In this document: piece after piece, positions 41,993 to 52,340 of the stretch
How the letters are laid out: the number at the start of each line of letters is the position of its first letter
How positions within the stretch are numbered: position 1 is the stretch's first letter
Source: Eggerthellaceae bacterium
Lineage (GTDB): Bacteria; Actinomycetota; Coriobacteriia; Coriobacteriales; Eggerthellaceae
Reading direction: 5' to 3'
Assembly: GCA_009782605.1 (NCBI GenBank)
Contig: WRIR01000001.1
Coordinates: 115,109-179,108 of the forward strand
Length of the DNA: 64,000 nucleotides
Notes under the pieces: model-generated
What the model saw: only the letters and a program-made list of their open reading frames with translations
Told to the model about the DNA's origin: nothing
The model's database searches: none
Program-made: the position numbers and the translations under genes

Positions 41993-43111
41993 CTATATTA
42001 TAACCATGTCGTGGGTCGATTGTGTGAAAACCTCGAAGCCATCACGGGTGACGATGCCGAAATCCTCCAACCGGATGCCGAAATCCTGCTCGAAATAGAC
42101 CCCCGGCTCGACGGTGACGACGCTGCCCTCTAAAAGCGGCTCCGTGTTCTTCTTCGACAGCAGCGGCTCTTCGTGGACCTCGATGCCGACCCCGTGCCCG
42201 AGCGAATGCACCATGGCCCCGGCAAAGCCGGCCGCGGCAAGGACAGTCTCGGCGCACTCCTGCGCCTCGGCCCCGGTCATGCCCGGCTTCAGGACAGCCT
42301 CCACTTCCTCGTTTGCCTGGCGGACGGCCTCGTAGGCCTGGCGGATACGCGCGTCGGGCTCGCCGATGCCCACGGTGCGCGTCATGTCGGAGCAGTAGCC
42401 TTGTGCGCGGGCCCCGAAGTCGAGGACGAGCACCTGCCCCGCCTCAAGCCTTGCCGCGCCCGCAACCGCATGGGGGCTCGCCCCGTTGGCGCCGGTCGCG
42501 ACAATCGAGGGGAAGGACAGGCCCTCCGCGCCGTGGCGAACCATGAAGTCCTCAAGCTCTATCTGCACCTCACGCTCGGTCATGCCCGGCGCGATGAAGC
42601 CTGTGATATGGGAAAATGCCGCGTCGGTGATGGCCTGCGCGGCCTTGAGGCGCCTCACCTCGTCGGCATCCTTCGCCGCCCGCAGCCCCAAGACGAGCCT
42701 GGCTCTCTCCTGCACCGGGTGCGCCTGGCTCCCCAGGGCCTCCACAAGCCTGCGGTATTCGGCAAGCGTGATGTCGTCCTCCACCCCTATCGCCGCCGTG
42801 CCGGCAGCACCGTCGCGCACGAGCGAGGCCAGCCATTCGGCATGGGACGTGCCCGAGGCGCTGACCTGGATTCCCGACCCCCGTGCCGCCGCCTTCATCG
42901 CCGAAGCGTAGCGGGAGTCGGTATGGAGGAAGGCCCCCGGGGCCGCCTGCGAGCCCGTCACGAGCATCGCATGGGCGGCCTCGCCGTCGAAGACCCCGTC
43001 AAAGGCGGTGAGCCAGCACAGGTTCGCAAGGTTGCGGACATACAGCGCCCCGAGGCCTTCTGCCGCAAGCCTCTCACGAAGCCGTGCGATCCGCATATCC
43101 GAGTAGGACAT
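41993..43111 (-). CDS. pepP: Xaa-Pro aminopeptidase/dipeptidase (M24 family)
   Basis: 372 residues from ATG 43111 (AAGGAGGCC ribosome site). The creatinase-fold C-terminal domain shows the five metal ligands: the Asp of VLDFGA, the Asp of CSDMTRT, the His of LGHGVGI, the Glu of TVEPGVY and the Glu of RLEDFG. It removes or splits N-terminal residues next to proline. Whether it is PepP- or PepQ-like cannot be told. It overlaps aroQ by 38 bases. Confidence 0.93.
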   Translation of the reverse strand: MSYSDMRIARLRERLAAEGLGALYVRNLANLCWLTAFDGVFDGEAAHAMLVTGSQAAPGAFLHTDSRYASAMKAAARGSGIQVSASGTSHAEWLASLVRDGAAGTAAIGVEDDITLAEYRRLVEALGSQAHPVQERARLVLGLRAAKDADEVRRLKAAQAITDAAFSHITGFIAPGMTEREVQIELEDFMVRHGAEGLSFPSIVATGANGASPHAVAGAARLEAGQVLVLDFGARAQGYCSDMTRTVGIGEPDARIRQAYEAVRQANEEVEAVLKPGMTGAEAQECAETVLAAAGFAGAMVHSLGHGVGIEVHEEPLLSKKNTEPLLEGSVVTVEPGVYFEQDFGIRLEDFGIVTRDGFEVFTQSTHDMVII

Positions 43112-43520
43112 CGATGGCCTCCTTATAGCCTGCCTTCCCCTTGCCCTTGATCTGCGCGACACAAACCGGCGCAATGACCGACAGCGCCCGGAAGGGCTCG
43201 CGCGCCTCTATGTCGGACAGGTGGACCTCCACCACCGGCAGGCCGATCGACGCGACGGCATCCCGCAGGGCATAGGAGTAATGGGTGTGTGCGCCCGGGT
43301 TGTACACGATGCCGTCATAGCATGGCCGGGCCTCGTGCAAACGGTCGATCAGCACCCCTTCGTGGTTGCTCTGGAAGCAGTCGACCGCCACGCCCTTCGA
43401 CGCGCCGTAGGCAGCCACCTCCTCCTCGATCGACGCAAGCGTGTCATGCCCGTACACGTCCGGCTCGCGTGTCCCCAAAAGGTTCAGGTTCGGGCCGTTC
43501 AACAAGAGCATCCTTTTCAT
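43074..43520 (-). CDS. aroQ: 3-dehydroquinate dehydratase, type II
   Basis: 148 residues from [16 protein letters not shown]. The type II family motifs are clear: [12 protein letters not shown], the catalytic Tyr in [28 protein letters not shown] (catalytic His) and [15 protein letters not shown]. It catalyses the third step of the shikimate pathway. Its ATG overlaps the aroB stop by four bases. Confidence 0.98.
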   Translation of the reverse strand: MKRMLLLNGPNLNLLGTREPDVYGHDTLASIEEEVAAYGASKGVAVDCFQSNHEGVLIDRLHEARPCYDGIVYNPGAHTHYSYALRDAVASIGLPVVEVHLSDIEAREPFRALSVIAPVCVAQIKGKGKAGYKEAIDVLLGYADRTAS

Positions 43521-44623
43521 CGCGCGCTCTTTTCCCATGCCGCGAGGTGTTCGAGCAGCGTCGCCTCGTCAACCTCGACCAACTCCCAATTCCCGACATC
43601 GCGGGGCAAAACGAACCGCAGGGCCCCCTGCCGCACCTTCTTGTCCCCGCGCATGGCCTCCAGGAGCACCTCGGGGCGCTCCGACCAGCCGAGCACTCCC
43701 AGCCCCAGGGTTTCCAAGAGGTCGTCCTGGGCAGAAACGAAGTCGCGCGGCGTGTCGAGCAGCGCCGCCCCGAGGCGCGCCGCAAAGCGCATGCCCTCGG
43801 CGACGGCCTGTCCGTGGGTAAACCTGCCGAAGCCCGCGCAGGCCTCTACCGCATGGCCGAAGGTATGCCCGTAGTTCAGGCATTCCCGGATACCCCTGCC
43901 CTCCCTCGTGTCCTGGGCGACGACCCCGGCCTTGAACACCACCGAGCGCGTAATGGCCTCAAGGGCCGCTGCCTCGTCGTGTTGGGCGAGGCGGGGGGCA
44001 CTGTCCACCAGCCAGAAGAAGAAGTCGTCGGAGTCGATCACGGCGGATTTCGCGACCTCGGCACAGCCGCAGGCCCATTCGGCCGCCGGAAGTGTTACCA
44101 GGGTGTCGGTCGAGGCGCAGACATGGAGGGGCTGCATGAAAGTGCCGACCAGGTTCTTGCCCGTGGCAAGATTGATGCCGGTCTTTCCGCCCACCGACGA
44201 GTCGACCATCGCCAGCAGGCTCGTAGGAACCTGGACGACGGCAAGGCCCCGCATATAGGTTGAGGCAACGAAACCTGCGATGTCGCCCACCACGCCCCCG
44301 CCAAGCGCGACCACGAGGCCGTCGCGCGGGAAGGCCGCACGAGCCATCGCCTCCCATATCTCGGCGACGCACGCCACCGACTTCGAGGCCTCGCCGGCCG
44401 GCACGACGATGTCCATGGCCCGGTAGCCCGCAGACGCCAGGGACTGCCTCACATCCGCAAGGTACAGCGGCGCGACCTTGCTGTCGCTTAAAACGAGCAC
44501 CCTCTCGCCCGTATAGGTGCCCTTCCTCAGGTGTTGGCCGAGCCCGCCGAGCAGGTCCGGGCCAACCCTCACCTCGTAGGCCGGCTCGCCGGCCAAATTG
44601 ACGACTACCTTGGTGACTGGCAT
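43517..44623 (-). CDS. aroB: 3-dehydroquinate synthase
   Basis: 368 residues. NAD-binding and active-site segments are visible: [41 protein letters not shown] and [12 protein letters not shown], which holds zinc-binding histidines. It makes dehydroquinate from DAHP. Its start overlaps the aroK stop by 19 bases. Confidence 0.98.
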   Translation of the reverse strand: MPVTKVVVNLAGEPAYEVRVGPDLLGGLGQHLRKGTYTGERVLVLSDSKVAPLYLADVRQSLASAGYRAMDIVVPAGEASKSVACVAEIWEAMARAAFPRDGLVVALGGGVVGDIAGFVASTYMRGLAVVQVPTSLLAMVDSSVGGKTGINLATGKNLVGTFMQPLHVCASTDTLVTLPAAEWACGCAEVAKSAVIDSDDFFFWLVDSAPRLAQHDEAAALEAITRSVVFKAGVVAQDTREGRGIRECLNYGHTFGHAVEACAGFGRFTHGQAVAEGMRFAARLGAALLDTPRDFVSAQDDLLETLGLGVLGWSERPEVLLEAMRGDKKVRQGALRFVLPRDVGNWELVEVDEATLLEHLAAWEKSAR

Positions 44624-45150
44624 AGGACCCCCTCTTTCTGCAGCGCGGCAATCACTTCGCCCGCTATCGCGTTCACAGCCTTCTTCTCCGTATCGACAAT
44701 GATGTCGGCTGCCCCTTCATAGAGCGGCACCCGCGCCTCGTTTGTCGCACGGGCGGCCTCAAGGCTTCGGAACAGGGGACGTGTCGAGATGTCGCTTATC
44801 CGCCGTGCGGCCGTCTCAGCAGACACCCGGAGGTAGACCACGCAGCCCTGGGCCTTCAACAAGGCGCGGTTCTCCGGCCGCAGGACGACCCCGCCGCCGC
44901 ACGAGACCATCTGGGGTGCACGGGTGGCAAGGTCACGAAGCACCTCGCTTTCAAGCGCCCGGAAGCCCTCCTCCCCCGCCTCGGCGAAAATATCCGCTAT
45001 CGTCTTACCCTCGCGGCGCTCAAGGTAGGTGTCCATGTCGATCGAGACCAAGGAGCACACCCGCGCTATCCGCCGCGCGACCGAGGTCTTGCCCGCCCCC
45101 ATGAACCCTATGAAAAAGACAGGCCTTTTCAGCGAGAAGGCAGAGGTCAT
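44605..45150 (-). CDS. aroK: Shikimate kinase
   Basis: 181 residues with Walker A FMGAGKTSVARRIA (near residue 16-29), the shikimate-binding Asp in SIDMDTYLERREG, and GGGVVLRPENR. It phosphorylates shikimate with ATP. Four-base overlap with aroC. Confidence 0.97.
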   Translation of the reverse strand: MTSAFSLKRPVFFIGFMGAGKTSVARRIARVCSLVSIDMDTYLERREGKTIADIFAEAGEEGFRALESEVLRDLATRAPQMVSCGGGVVLRPENRALLKAQGCVVYLRVSAETAARRISDISTRPLFRSLEAARATNEARVPLYEGAADIIVDTEKKAVNAIAGEVIAALQKEGVLCQSPR

Positions 45151-46319
45151 CGAGACATGGTCCTCACGCGCTGCTTGTAGGCCCTGATCGCCGCCTTGAT
45201 GTCAACCATGGTGTCACGGCCGAACTTCTCAAGGTAGGCCTGGGCCAGGACGAAGGCCACCTCGCTCTCGGCGACCACGGCGCAGGCCGGCACGGCGCAG
45301 GTGTCGCTGCGCTCGGTCGACGCCTCTTCGGTTTCGAGGGTGTCCATGTTCACGGTCGGAAGCGGGTGTGCAAGCGTCGGGATAGGCTTCATCGCGACCG
45401 TTGCTATCAGGGGCATGCCCGTGGTCATGCCGCCTTCGAGGCCTCCTGCGTTGTTGCCGATGCGGACGAAGCCCGCCTTCTTGTTGATGGCAATCGGGTC
45501 GTGGACATCCGAGCCGGCCCGCATCGCCGCGTCGAAGCCGATGCCGAACTCCACGCCCTTCACCGCCGGGATCGAGAAGAGCGCCCCACCGAGGCGCGCG
45601 TTGAGCCTCTCGGCAGGGGCCGCATAGCTCCCCAGACCGGGAAGCAGCCCCGTGGCGACGACCCGGAAGACACCGCCAAGGCTCTCCCCCGCCTCGTGCG
45701 CCTCGTCTATCGCAGCCTTCATGGCCTCGCTCGTCCCCGAGTCGGGACAGCGAACCTCGCTCGTCTCGATGTCGAGCGGCTTGTAGTCGGGGGCGGCAAG
45801 CATCGGCTGGTCCTCGACGAGCTCCACCTCGCCGATACGGACGACGTAGGAGAAGACCTCGACCCCGAGGTCGGCCAAGAACTCGCGGGCGATGCCCGCT
45901 GCCGCGACCCGCGCCGCCGTCTCGCGGGCGCTTGCCCGCTCAAGCACGTTGCGGCAGTCGTCGGTGCCGTACTTCAAGGCACCGACCAAATCGGCGTGGC
46001 CGGGGCGCGGCGTGACCTCGCGGACGAGGTCGGCCGGGGGGGCACCCATGGCCGCCATGACGTGGCACCAGTTCTCCCCGTCCTTGTTCGTTATCTGCAG
46101 GGCGATGGGGCTGCCGAGGCTCTTCCCGAAGCGCATCCCCGACAATATCTTCACCTTGTCGGCCTCGATCGCCTGGCGCCCGCCGCGGCCATAGCCGCAC
46201 TGCCGCCGCTCAAGGTCGGTGTTTATCTGGGCCTCGGATACCTTCAAGCCGGCGGGAACCCCGCTCACGATGGTAGTGAGCACCGGCCCGTGGCTTTCAC
46301 CTGCAGTAATGTAGTGCAT
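45147..46319 (-). CDS. aroC: Chorismate synthase
   Basis: 390 residues. The N-terminus has AGESHGPVLTTIV, followed by ERRQCGYGRGGRQAIE, RPGHADLVGALKYG and RASARETAARVA, all family signatures. It needs reduced FMN and yields chorismate, the branch point to aromatic amino acids and menaquinone. Start and length match the family. Confidence 0.98.
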   Translation of the reverse strand: MHYITAGESHGPVLTTIVSGVPAGLKVSEAQINTDLERRQCGYGRGGRQAIEADKVKILSGMRFGKSLGSPIALQITNKDGENWCHVMAAMGAPPADLVREVTPRPGHADLVGALKYGTDDCRNVLERASARETAARVAAAGIAREFLADLGVEVFSYVVRIGEVELVEDQPMLAAPDYKPLDIETSEVRCPDSGTSEAMKAAIDEAHEAGESLGGVFRVVATGLLPGLGSYAAPAERLNARLGGALFSIPAVKGVEFGIGFDAAMRAGSDVHDPIAINKKAGFVRIGNNAGGLEGGMTTGMPLIATVAMKPIPTLAHPLPTVNMDTLETEEASTERSDTCAVPACAVVAESEVAFVLAQAYLEKFGRDTMVDIKAAIRAYKQRVRTMSR

Positions 46320-46357
46320 GTATCATCCTTCTCGCAAAGAACAGGTCACGTGAGATT

Positions 46358-47281
46358 TTAGCACTCGAAACCGGCTGCACGCGCCATAATGGCAAACATC
46401 TCATCTTCCGTCGCGTCAGTTTCGATGCCGCTCACCTCGAAGAAGGCGGTCGCCGATGCGACGGCCTGAGCGACGAGCATCCCGCGTCCGTCGAAGGCGC
46501 GACATCCCTTTTCCCGTGCCGCCGTCACAAGGGCCGTCTGGGCCTGGCCGTACACCACGTCATAGACCGTCTGGTGTTCTTGGAGAAGGGCGGTGTCGAA
46601 GGGTGACGCGTCCCCCGCCTTCATCCCCAGGGTGGTCGCGTCGACAACGAGGTCGGCTTCGGCTATCAGCTGCGGCACCGAATCGTAGCTGCCGGAGGTG
46701 AACTTTGCCTCGTCGTAGGCCTCGCGGAAGCTGCGGTGCCCCTCGCGCAGGGCGGGCAGCTCAATCGTCGCGTAGGCCATGGCCTTGAACTCTTCGCGGT
46801 AGGCCTTGAGCGCTGCGGCGGCCCGCTGCTCGCTGCGCCCGACAAGGGCAAGCCCCTGTGCGCCCGCACATGCCGCCGCATGGAGGATTGCAAGCGCGGT
46901 GGGCCCGGTGCCGCACACGGCCACCGACGCCCCGCGAAAGGAAAAGCCCTGCCGCTCAAGGTAGGACACGCAGCCTTCCCCGTCCTTGTTGTAGGCGATC
47001 AGGGCCTCCCCCCTGCATACCAAGACATTGGCGCCCCGGGCGAGCTTCGCCGAAGCCCCCTTGAGCGTCGCCGCCTGAAAGGCAGTCGGCTTGTAGGGCG
47101 TAGTGACGTTGAGCCCCAGGAAGCCGCGCTTGTCGAGGAAGCGCTGCGCCTGCTCCTTGTCCGCACAGTCCATCACACCGTATTCCCAGGGAAGGCCCAG
47201 CCTCTTGTAGAGGGCGTTGTGCATGAGGGGGGACTTCGAGTGGGAGAGGGGATGGCCTAAGAGGTAGAGTCGTTCCCGCAC
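46358..47281 (-). CDS. aroE: Shikimate dehydrogenase
   Basis: 307 residues, slightly longer than most (about 270-290). Shikimate-binding HPLSHSKSPLMHNALY, the catalytic Lys region NVTTPYK, NKDGEG and the Rossmann segment VCGTGPTALAILHAA are visible, as is VDATTLGMKAGD. It reduces dehydroshikimate with NADPH. Overlaps yqeG by 25 bases. Confidence 0.95.
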   Translation of the reverse strand: MRERLYLLGHPLSHSKSPLMHNALYKRLGLPWEYGVMDCADKEQAQRFLDKRGFLGLNVTTPYKPTAFQAATLKGASAKLARGANVLVCRGEALIAYNKDGEGCVSYLERQGFSFRGASVAVCGTGPTALAILHAAACAGAQGLALVGRSEQRAAAALKAYREEFKAMAYATIELPALREGHRSFREAYDEAKFTSGSYDSVPQLIAEADLVVDATTLGMKAGDASPFDTALLQEHQTVYDVVYGQAQTALVTAAREKGCRAFDGRGMLVAQAVASATAFFEVSGIETDATEDEMFAIMARAAGFEC

Positions 47282-47931
47282 AGCGCCTCCTCCCTCGGGC
47301 CACTTGCCGCGTGGGCTGCTTTTGCGCTTCCCGCAGCGCCCGGCGAGGCTGCTGCTTTCACTCCGCCCGACACGCCCGGCACGCCCGTCGGGGCCGCCGC
47401 CCGGGCCGCCTCGGGGACGCCCGCCTCGCAGCTGGCGCCCTCTGGCTGGAGGTGGCCGATGAAGGCCCGCTCAAGGTTGCGCAGCAGCAGGGTATGCCTC
47501 AGGTCCTGCTTCACCAACGGGCACACCAGGTAGGCCTTGACGCCGACGAGGTGCGCGCCTATCACGTCGGTGATGAGCTGGTCCCCTATCATGACCGTGC
47601 TCGCCCGCCGTGCCCCGACCTTGCCCATGCCCCGCAAAAGCGCAGGCGGGAGGGGCTTCATCGCATGCGACACGATTGGCAGGTCGATCCGCCGGGCCAG
47701 GTCGTGGACCCCCTGGTGCCAGTTGTTGGAAACGAGGCAGAACCTCAGGCCCGCATCGCGGGCATGTCCCAGCCAAAACCCTATGTCGCGGGGGATCTCA
47801 TGCGTGTCGCGTGTCAGTATCGTGTTGTCGATGTCGAGCAGGACGTGGGTGAAGCCCGCGCCGAGGATGTCCTTTTGGACATCGATGGCGCTGATGCGCG
47901 AGAAATACCTGTCCGGCGCGAAAAAGCTCAT
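47257..47931 (-). CDS. yqeG: YqeG family HAD-IIIA phosphatase
   Basis: 224 residues from MSFFAPDRYF. HAD motifs are present: I, LLDIDNTILTRD; II, LVSNN; III with Lys-like region and IV, MIGDQLITDVIGAHLVG. The conserved core ends near residue 165; the last 60 residues are a low-complexity Ala/Gly/Pro tail, unlike typical YqeG (about 170 residues). YqeG is linked to ribosome assembly or phosphatidylglycerophosphate phosphatase activity in different bacteria. Confidence 0.9.
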   Translation of the reverse strand: MSFFAPDRYFSRISAIDVQKDILGAGFTHVLLDIDNTILTRDTHEIPRDIGFWLGHARDAGLRFCLVSNNWHQGVHDLARRIDLPIVSHAMKPLPPALLRGMGKVGARRASTVMIGDQLITDVIGAHLVGVKAYLVCPLVKQDLRHTLLLRNLERAFIGHLQPEGASCEAGVPEAARAAAPTGVPGVSGGVKAAASPGAAGSAKAAHAASGPREEALCGNDSTS

Positions 47932-48065
47932 GGCACACCCGTCTGGCCTCAAGGGCCCGTCATCCGAAACAGCAGCCCTGCCCGCGGCAGGCCCGCGGCC
48001 CGCAGCCGCGGCAGGCCCGCTCGCAGCCAGGCAGCAACCCCGCAGCAGGCCCCGGCCCCAAAGCC

Positions 48066-49199
48066 CTAGCCTTGGCCGATATACTCCTGGTGCTGCTCGT
48101 AGTTCTCGCTGAAGAAGTGCCCGCCGTCGCCTTCATGCTTCGCAACATAGTAGAAGTAGTTCGTCGCTGCCGGGGCCGTGGCCGCTTGGAGCGACGCAAG
48201 GCCGGGCGAGCAGATGGGGCCGGGCGGGAGCCCCAGGTTGAGATAGGTGTTGTAGGGGCTGTCTATCTCAAGGTCCTTCGGCGTTATCTCGACGACGCCG
48301 ACCGCATAGGCCACCGCGGCGTCTATCTGGAGCAGCATCCCCTCGGTCAGGCGGTTGTGGATGACCGACGCAACCAGGGGCCGCTCATCCTCAAGGGTCG
48401 CCTCGCGCTCGATCAGGGAGGCCATGACGAGTATCTGGTAGCGCGAGAGCCCGTGCCCTTCCGCAAAGGCGTAGTCGAGCGTCGCCGTCTCGGTCTGGTA
48501 CTGGGTCAGCATCGTGCGGATGATGGAGTCCGCGGTGGCGCTGCCCCTGATAGGATAGGTCTTCGGGAAGAGGAAGCCCTCAAGCGAGTTGTTGTAGGCC
48601 CCGACGACGAAGGGGAAGTCCGCCTCATAGGCCCGGGCGTCGCTGGCGGCCGCGATGAAGTCCTCGGCAGAAATCCGCCCTTTTGTGGCCTCTTCCACCC
48701 GCGCAGCCGTCTGCGCGACCGTGAAGCCCTCGGGGACGGTGAAGGTCTCGTAGCTTGCCTCAGGCCCTATCCGCAGCACGCCGATGACCTGGTCAAGCGA
48801 CATGCCGCCCTTGAAGACGTAGATGCCGGGCTTCATGTCGGCATCGACGCCGAGCTCGCCGACGCGCTTGACGAACTCGTTCGCGTTCGCAATGACCCCC
48901 TCGCTTTGGAGCATGGTCCCGATGTCCTTGGCGCCCGACCCCTCCGAGATGCTGATCTCGACCTCTTCGCCCTCTGCAAGCGTGCTCATGCTGCAGCCCT
49001 TCATCAGCGCACTGCCGCCCCACAGCAGCAAGAGGAACACGACCGCGGCCAAGGAGCTGGCGACGAGGATCGGTATCTTGCTCTTCTTCGGGCGGATATG
49101 ACTGGTGTCATAGGTTCTGAACTGCCGCTCGCCCTTTGCGTGGGCTGAACGGGCGGCGTGGTTCGGGTGGGACGAGTACGTGATCTTTCGAGCGGCCAT
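48066..49199 (-). CDS. mltG: Endolytic murein transglycosylase MltG
   Basis: 377 residues from MAARKITYSSHP (AAGGA ribosome site). A cytoplasmic tail and one membrane helix (VASSLAAVVFLLLLWGG) are followed by a LysM-like region and the YceG catalytic domain, with the catalytic Glu in ASLIEREATLEDERPLVASV and YNTYLNLGLPPGPICSPG. It cuts nascent peptidoglycan strands. Confidence 0.96.
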   Translation of the reverse strand: MAARKITYSSHPNHAARSAHAKGERQFRTYDTSHIRPKKSKIPILVASSLAAVVFLLLLWGGSALMKGCSMSTLAEGEEVEISISEGSGAKDIGTMLQSEGVIANANEFVKRVGELGVDADMKPGIYVFKGGMSLDQVIGVLRIGPEASYETFTVPEGFTVAQTAARVEEATKGRISAEDFIAAASDARAYEADFPFVVGAYNNSLEGFLFPKTYPIRGSATADSIIRTMLTQYQTETATLDYAFAEGHGLSRYQILVMASLIEREATLEDERPLVASVIHNRLTEGMLLQIDAAVAYAVGVVEITPKDLEIDSPYNTYLNLGLPPGPICSPGLASLQAATAPAATNYFYYVAKHEGDGGHFFSENYEQHQEYIGQG

Positions 49200-49210
49200 A
49201 TCTTTCCTTC

Positions 49211-49636
49211 TCAGTCCTCTGGTCGTGAACGCTGGGCATCGAGCCATGCCTGCAAAAACATGCTCGCTGCAATCATATCAATTCTACCTCGCATTTCCCG
49301 TTCCGTTAAGCCATTTTTACGCAAATTCCGCTTCGCTTCCCGAGAACTCAGGCGTTCGTCGATAAATTCACAGGGAACGGCGGCCCGGGACGCTATCCTG
49401 CCTGCGACCTGCTTGACGCTTTGTGCCTGGGGGCCTTCCTCGCCCGCCAGCGTGTAGGGGACGCCGCACACGAAAAGCTCCGGCTCCCAGTCCTCAAGAA
49501 GGCGCCGAAACGATGGCGCGCACCCGATGACCTCGTCGGCAGGCAGCACGCCGAGCGGGGTCGCAACGCGCCGCTCCGGGTCGCTTATCGCGATGCCGAC
49601 GCGGGCTTGGCCGATATCGAGCGCCATAACCCTCAT
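49211..49636 (-). CDS. ruvX: Pre-16S rRNA nuclease / Holliday junction resolvase-like protein YqgF
   Basis: 141 residues from MRVMALDIGQARVGIAISD (MALDIG three codons later is an alternative). The RNase H-like acidic residues are seen in ALDIG, FIDERLSSREA and RIDMIAASMFLQ. YqgF matures the 5' end of 16S rRNA. The gene sits between alaS and mltG, the usual order. Confidence 0.95.
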   Translation of the reverse strand: MRVMALDIGQARVGIAISDPERRVATPLGVLPADEVIGCAPSFRRLLEDWEPELFVCGVPYTLAGEEGPQAQSVKQVAGRIASRAAVPCEFIDERLSSREAKRNLRKNGLTEREMRGRIDMIAASMFLQAWLDAQRSRPED

Positions 49637-49661
49637 GGGATGCCCCGGCCGCCTCAAGGCC

Positions 49662-52313
49662 TCAGAGCCGGGAAGCCGGGACGCAGAGGGCCCGTGCGGC
49701 GTCGAGTGCCCCTTCGAGCGCGGAAAGGTCCTTGCCCCCCGCCTGCGCCATGGCCGCGTTGCCGCCGCCGCCGCCTTTGATGGCAGGGGATATCTGCTTG
49801 ATAAGGGCCCCGGCGTCGAAGCCGGCCTCGACCGCCTCGGGGGTCCCCGCCGCAAGGAGGAGCGGGGTGCCCTTGTTGTCCGCGCCGAGGACGCAGGCTC
49901 CCGGCCGGGGCAGCCGGGCACGCACGACGTCCCAGGCGTTGCGCAGCGCACCGGTGTCCGCGGGCCCGACAAAGGCGACGACCAGGGGGTAGCCCACGTC
50001 GAGAGCCGCCTCCGCCAGAGAGGCAAGGCTCCCCTCTGCAACAGAGCCTCCGTCCTGCTTCTGCTTCTGCTTGCCGCCTGCTTCTTTAAGCAAACGGACC
50101 GTGGCAGCCGCCCGCTCGCCCACGTCGAAGAGCGGGGCCCGCAGGTGCGCGGCCGCCTCCTTCAACTGTGCCTCCACCCTGTTCATATAGGCTAGGGCGT
50201 CGAAGCTCGTGACCGCCTCGATGCGGCGCAGGTTGGCGCCGACGCTCGACTCGCCCACTATCTTCGCGAAGCCTATCTCGCTCGTCGCGCCCACATGGGT
50301 GCCGCCGCAGAGCTCCTGTGAGAAACCCTCGATGTCGAGGACGCGCACGACGTCCCCATACTTCTCCCCGAACAGCGCGATGACCCCCGCCTCGCGGGCG
50401 GCGGCTATGCCGGTCTCGTAGGCACGTACCCGGTGGCTCTCCATGATCGCCTCGTTCGCCAGGCGCTCGATGGCGGCAAGCTGCTCGGGGGTCACGGCCT
50501 CGAAATGTGTGAAGTCGAAGCGGAGCCGGTTCGGGGCGACCAGGGAGCCCGCCTGCTTGACGTGCTCGCCCAAGACCTCCCGCAGGGCCCCGTGGAGGAT
50601 GTGGGTCGCGGTGTGGTTGCGGCAGATGCGCGCGCGGCGGCCCTCGTCGATGCGGGCCTCAAGCTCGTCGCCGACCGATACGCTGCCCTCGACGACCTCG
50701 GCCGCATGGGCAACAAGGCCCTTTTCCGGCTCCTGGACGTCGTCCACCACCAGGCTCACGCCCTCGGCGCCGAGCGTGCCCCGGTCTGCAACTTGGCCGC
50801 CCTTTTCGGCATAGAAGGGCGTGACGTCGCCGATAACCTGGCCTTTCTCACCGGCCTTCAGCACGGTGACGCGCTCGCCGTCCCGCACGAGGGCCTTTAC
50901 GCGCATGTGCGCGGTGCCCTGCTCGTAGCCGACGAAGGCGGAGGGGCCGACCTCGGCGAGGATGTCGCTCATGACACCGCCATAGGTTGACCAGGCCTTG
51001 TGGGCGTCCTTCGCGTGTGCCCGCGCCCGCTGCTTCTGTTCGTCCATCAGGCGGGCGAACTCGCCTGCGTCGACCGTTATGCCCGCCCCGGCCGCAATCT
51101 CCTCGGTGACCTCGATGGGGAAGCCGTAGGTGTCGTGCAGGGTAAAGGCCTCGAAGCCCGTGAGGACATCGCCTGCGCGGTAGTGCCCCAGGGCCTGCTC
51201 AAGGTAGGCCTTGCCCTGGCGCAGGGTCGCCCCGAAGCGCTCCTCTTCGGAGAGCACCACCCGCCTGACCAGCTCGTGGTTCTCGACGAGCTCGGGATAT
51301 GCCGTGCCCATGCGCGCCACGACCTCGTCGACATAGCCGTTCAGGAAGCTGCCCTCCACGCCGATGAGGGTGGCCTTCATGACCGCGCGGCGCAAAAGGC
51401 GGCGCAGCACGTAGCCCCGCCCCTCGTTGGAAGGCAGGATGCCGTCCGCTATCATGAAGGTGACCGAGCGGGCGTGGTCGGCCATGATGCGCAGCGTGAG
51501 GTCGTCGGAGGCGTCTGTGCCGTAAGTCCTCCCGGAAAGCCGCTCCCCGACATCGAGCAGCCCCCGCATGACGTCGGTCTCGTAGTTCGACTGGACGCCC
51601 TGCAGGATGGCGGCGATACGCTCAAGCCCCATGCCGGTGTCGATGTTCTTCTTCGGCAGCTCGACGAGCGTGCCGTCGTCCTGCGCGTCGTATTGGGTGA
51701 ACACGAGGTTCCAGTACTCAAGGTAGCGGTCGCACTCGCAGCCGGGGGCGCAGTCGGGCTCGCCGCACCCGAAGTCCGGCCCCTGGTCGAAGTATATCTC
51801 CGAGCACGGGCCGCAGGGGCCGGTGGGGCCCGCACGCCAGAAGTTGTCCTTCTCGCCCAGGCGGGAGATGTGCTCTTCTGCCACCCCGAGCGCCTTCCAT
51901 ATCCCTATCGTCTCGTCGTCGCCCTCGAAGACGGTGTAGTGCAGCCTGTCGGGGTCCAACCCCAGGCCGTCGGTCGAGAACTCAAGGGCCCAGGCGCACA
52001 TCTCCTTCTTGAAGTAGGCGCCGAAGCTGAAATTCCCCAGCATCTCGAAGAAGCTCAGGTGGCGGCCGGTCCTGCCGATGATGTCGATGTCGCTCGTGCG
52101 GACGCACTTCTGCACTGTCGTCGTTCCCACATAGGGGGCCTCAAGCTGCTTTTGCTGGAGGAAGTAGGGCTTGAACTGCACCATCCCGGCGCTGGTCAAG
52201 AGCAGGGAGGGGTCGTCGGGTATCAAAGACGACGAAGGCATGCGCTTGTTGCCCTTCCCCTCGAAATAGCTCAGGTACTTCTCGCGGATCTCCGCAATGG
52301 TCAGGTATTCCAT
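49662..52313 (-). CDS. alaS: Alanyl-tRNA synthetase
   Basis: 883 residues, full length. Class II catalytic segments lie near the start (FEGKGNKRMPSSSLIPDDP, GRTGRHLSFFEMLGNFSFG) and ADGILPSNEGRGYVLRRLLR follows. The editing domain has the zinc site HTATHILH...CGGTHV, and a C-terminal Gly-rich oligomerisation segment (GGGGGNAAMAQAGG) ends the protein. A CDC-like loop CGEPDCAPGCECD sits in the catalytic domain. Confidence 0.98.
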   Translation of the reverse strand: MEYLTIAEIREKYLSYFEGKGNKRMPSSSLIPDDPSLLLTSAGMVQFKPYFLQQKQLEAPYVGTTTVQKCVRTSDIDIIGRTGRHLSFFEMLGNFSFGAYFKKEMCAWALEFSTDGLGLDPDRLHYTVFEGDDETIGIWKALGVAEEHISRLGEKDNFWRAGPTGPCGPCSEIYFDQGPDFGCGEPDCAPGCECDRYLEYWNLVFTQYDAQDDGTLVELPKKNIDTGMGLERIAAILQGVQSNYETDVMRGLLDVGERLSGRTYGTDASDDLTLRIMADHARSVTFMIADGILPSNEGRGYVLRRLLRRAVMKATLIGVEGSFLNGYVDEVVARMGTAYPELVENHELVRRVVLSEEERFGATLRQGKAYLEQALGHYRAGDVLTGFEAFTLHDTYGFPIEVTEEIAAGAGITVDAGEFARLMDEQKQRARAHAKDAHKAWSTYGGVMSDILAEVGPSAFVGYEQGTAHMRVKALVRDGERVTVLKAGEKGQVIGDVTPFYAEKGGQVADRGTLGAEGVSLVVDDVQEPEKGLVAHAAEVVEGSVSVGDELEARIDEGRRARICRNHTATHILHGALREVLGEHVKQAGSLVAPNRLRFDFTHFEAVTPEQLAAIERLANEAIMESHRVRAYETGIAAAREAGVIALFGEKYGDVVRVLDIEGFSQELCGGTHVGATSEIGFAKIVGESSVGANLRRIEAVTSFDALAYMNRVEAQLKEAAAHLRAPLFDVGERAAATVRLLKEAGGKQKQKQDGGSVAEGSLASLAEAALDVGYPLVVAFVGPADTGALRNAWDVVRARLPRPGACVLGADNKGTPLLLAAGTPEAVEAGFDAGALIKQISPAIKGGGGGNAAMAQAGGKDLSALEGALDAARALCVPASRL

Positions 52314-52340
52314 GGGGCCCGCTCCCTTTCCCTTGCCCTG

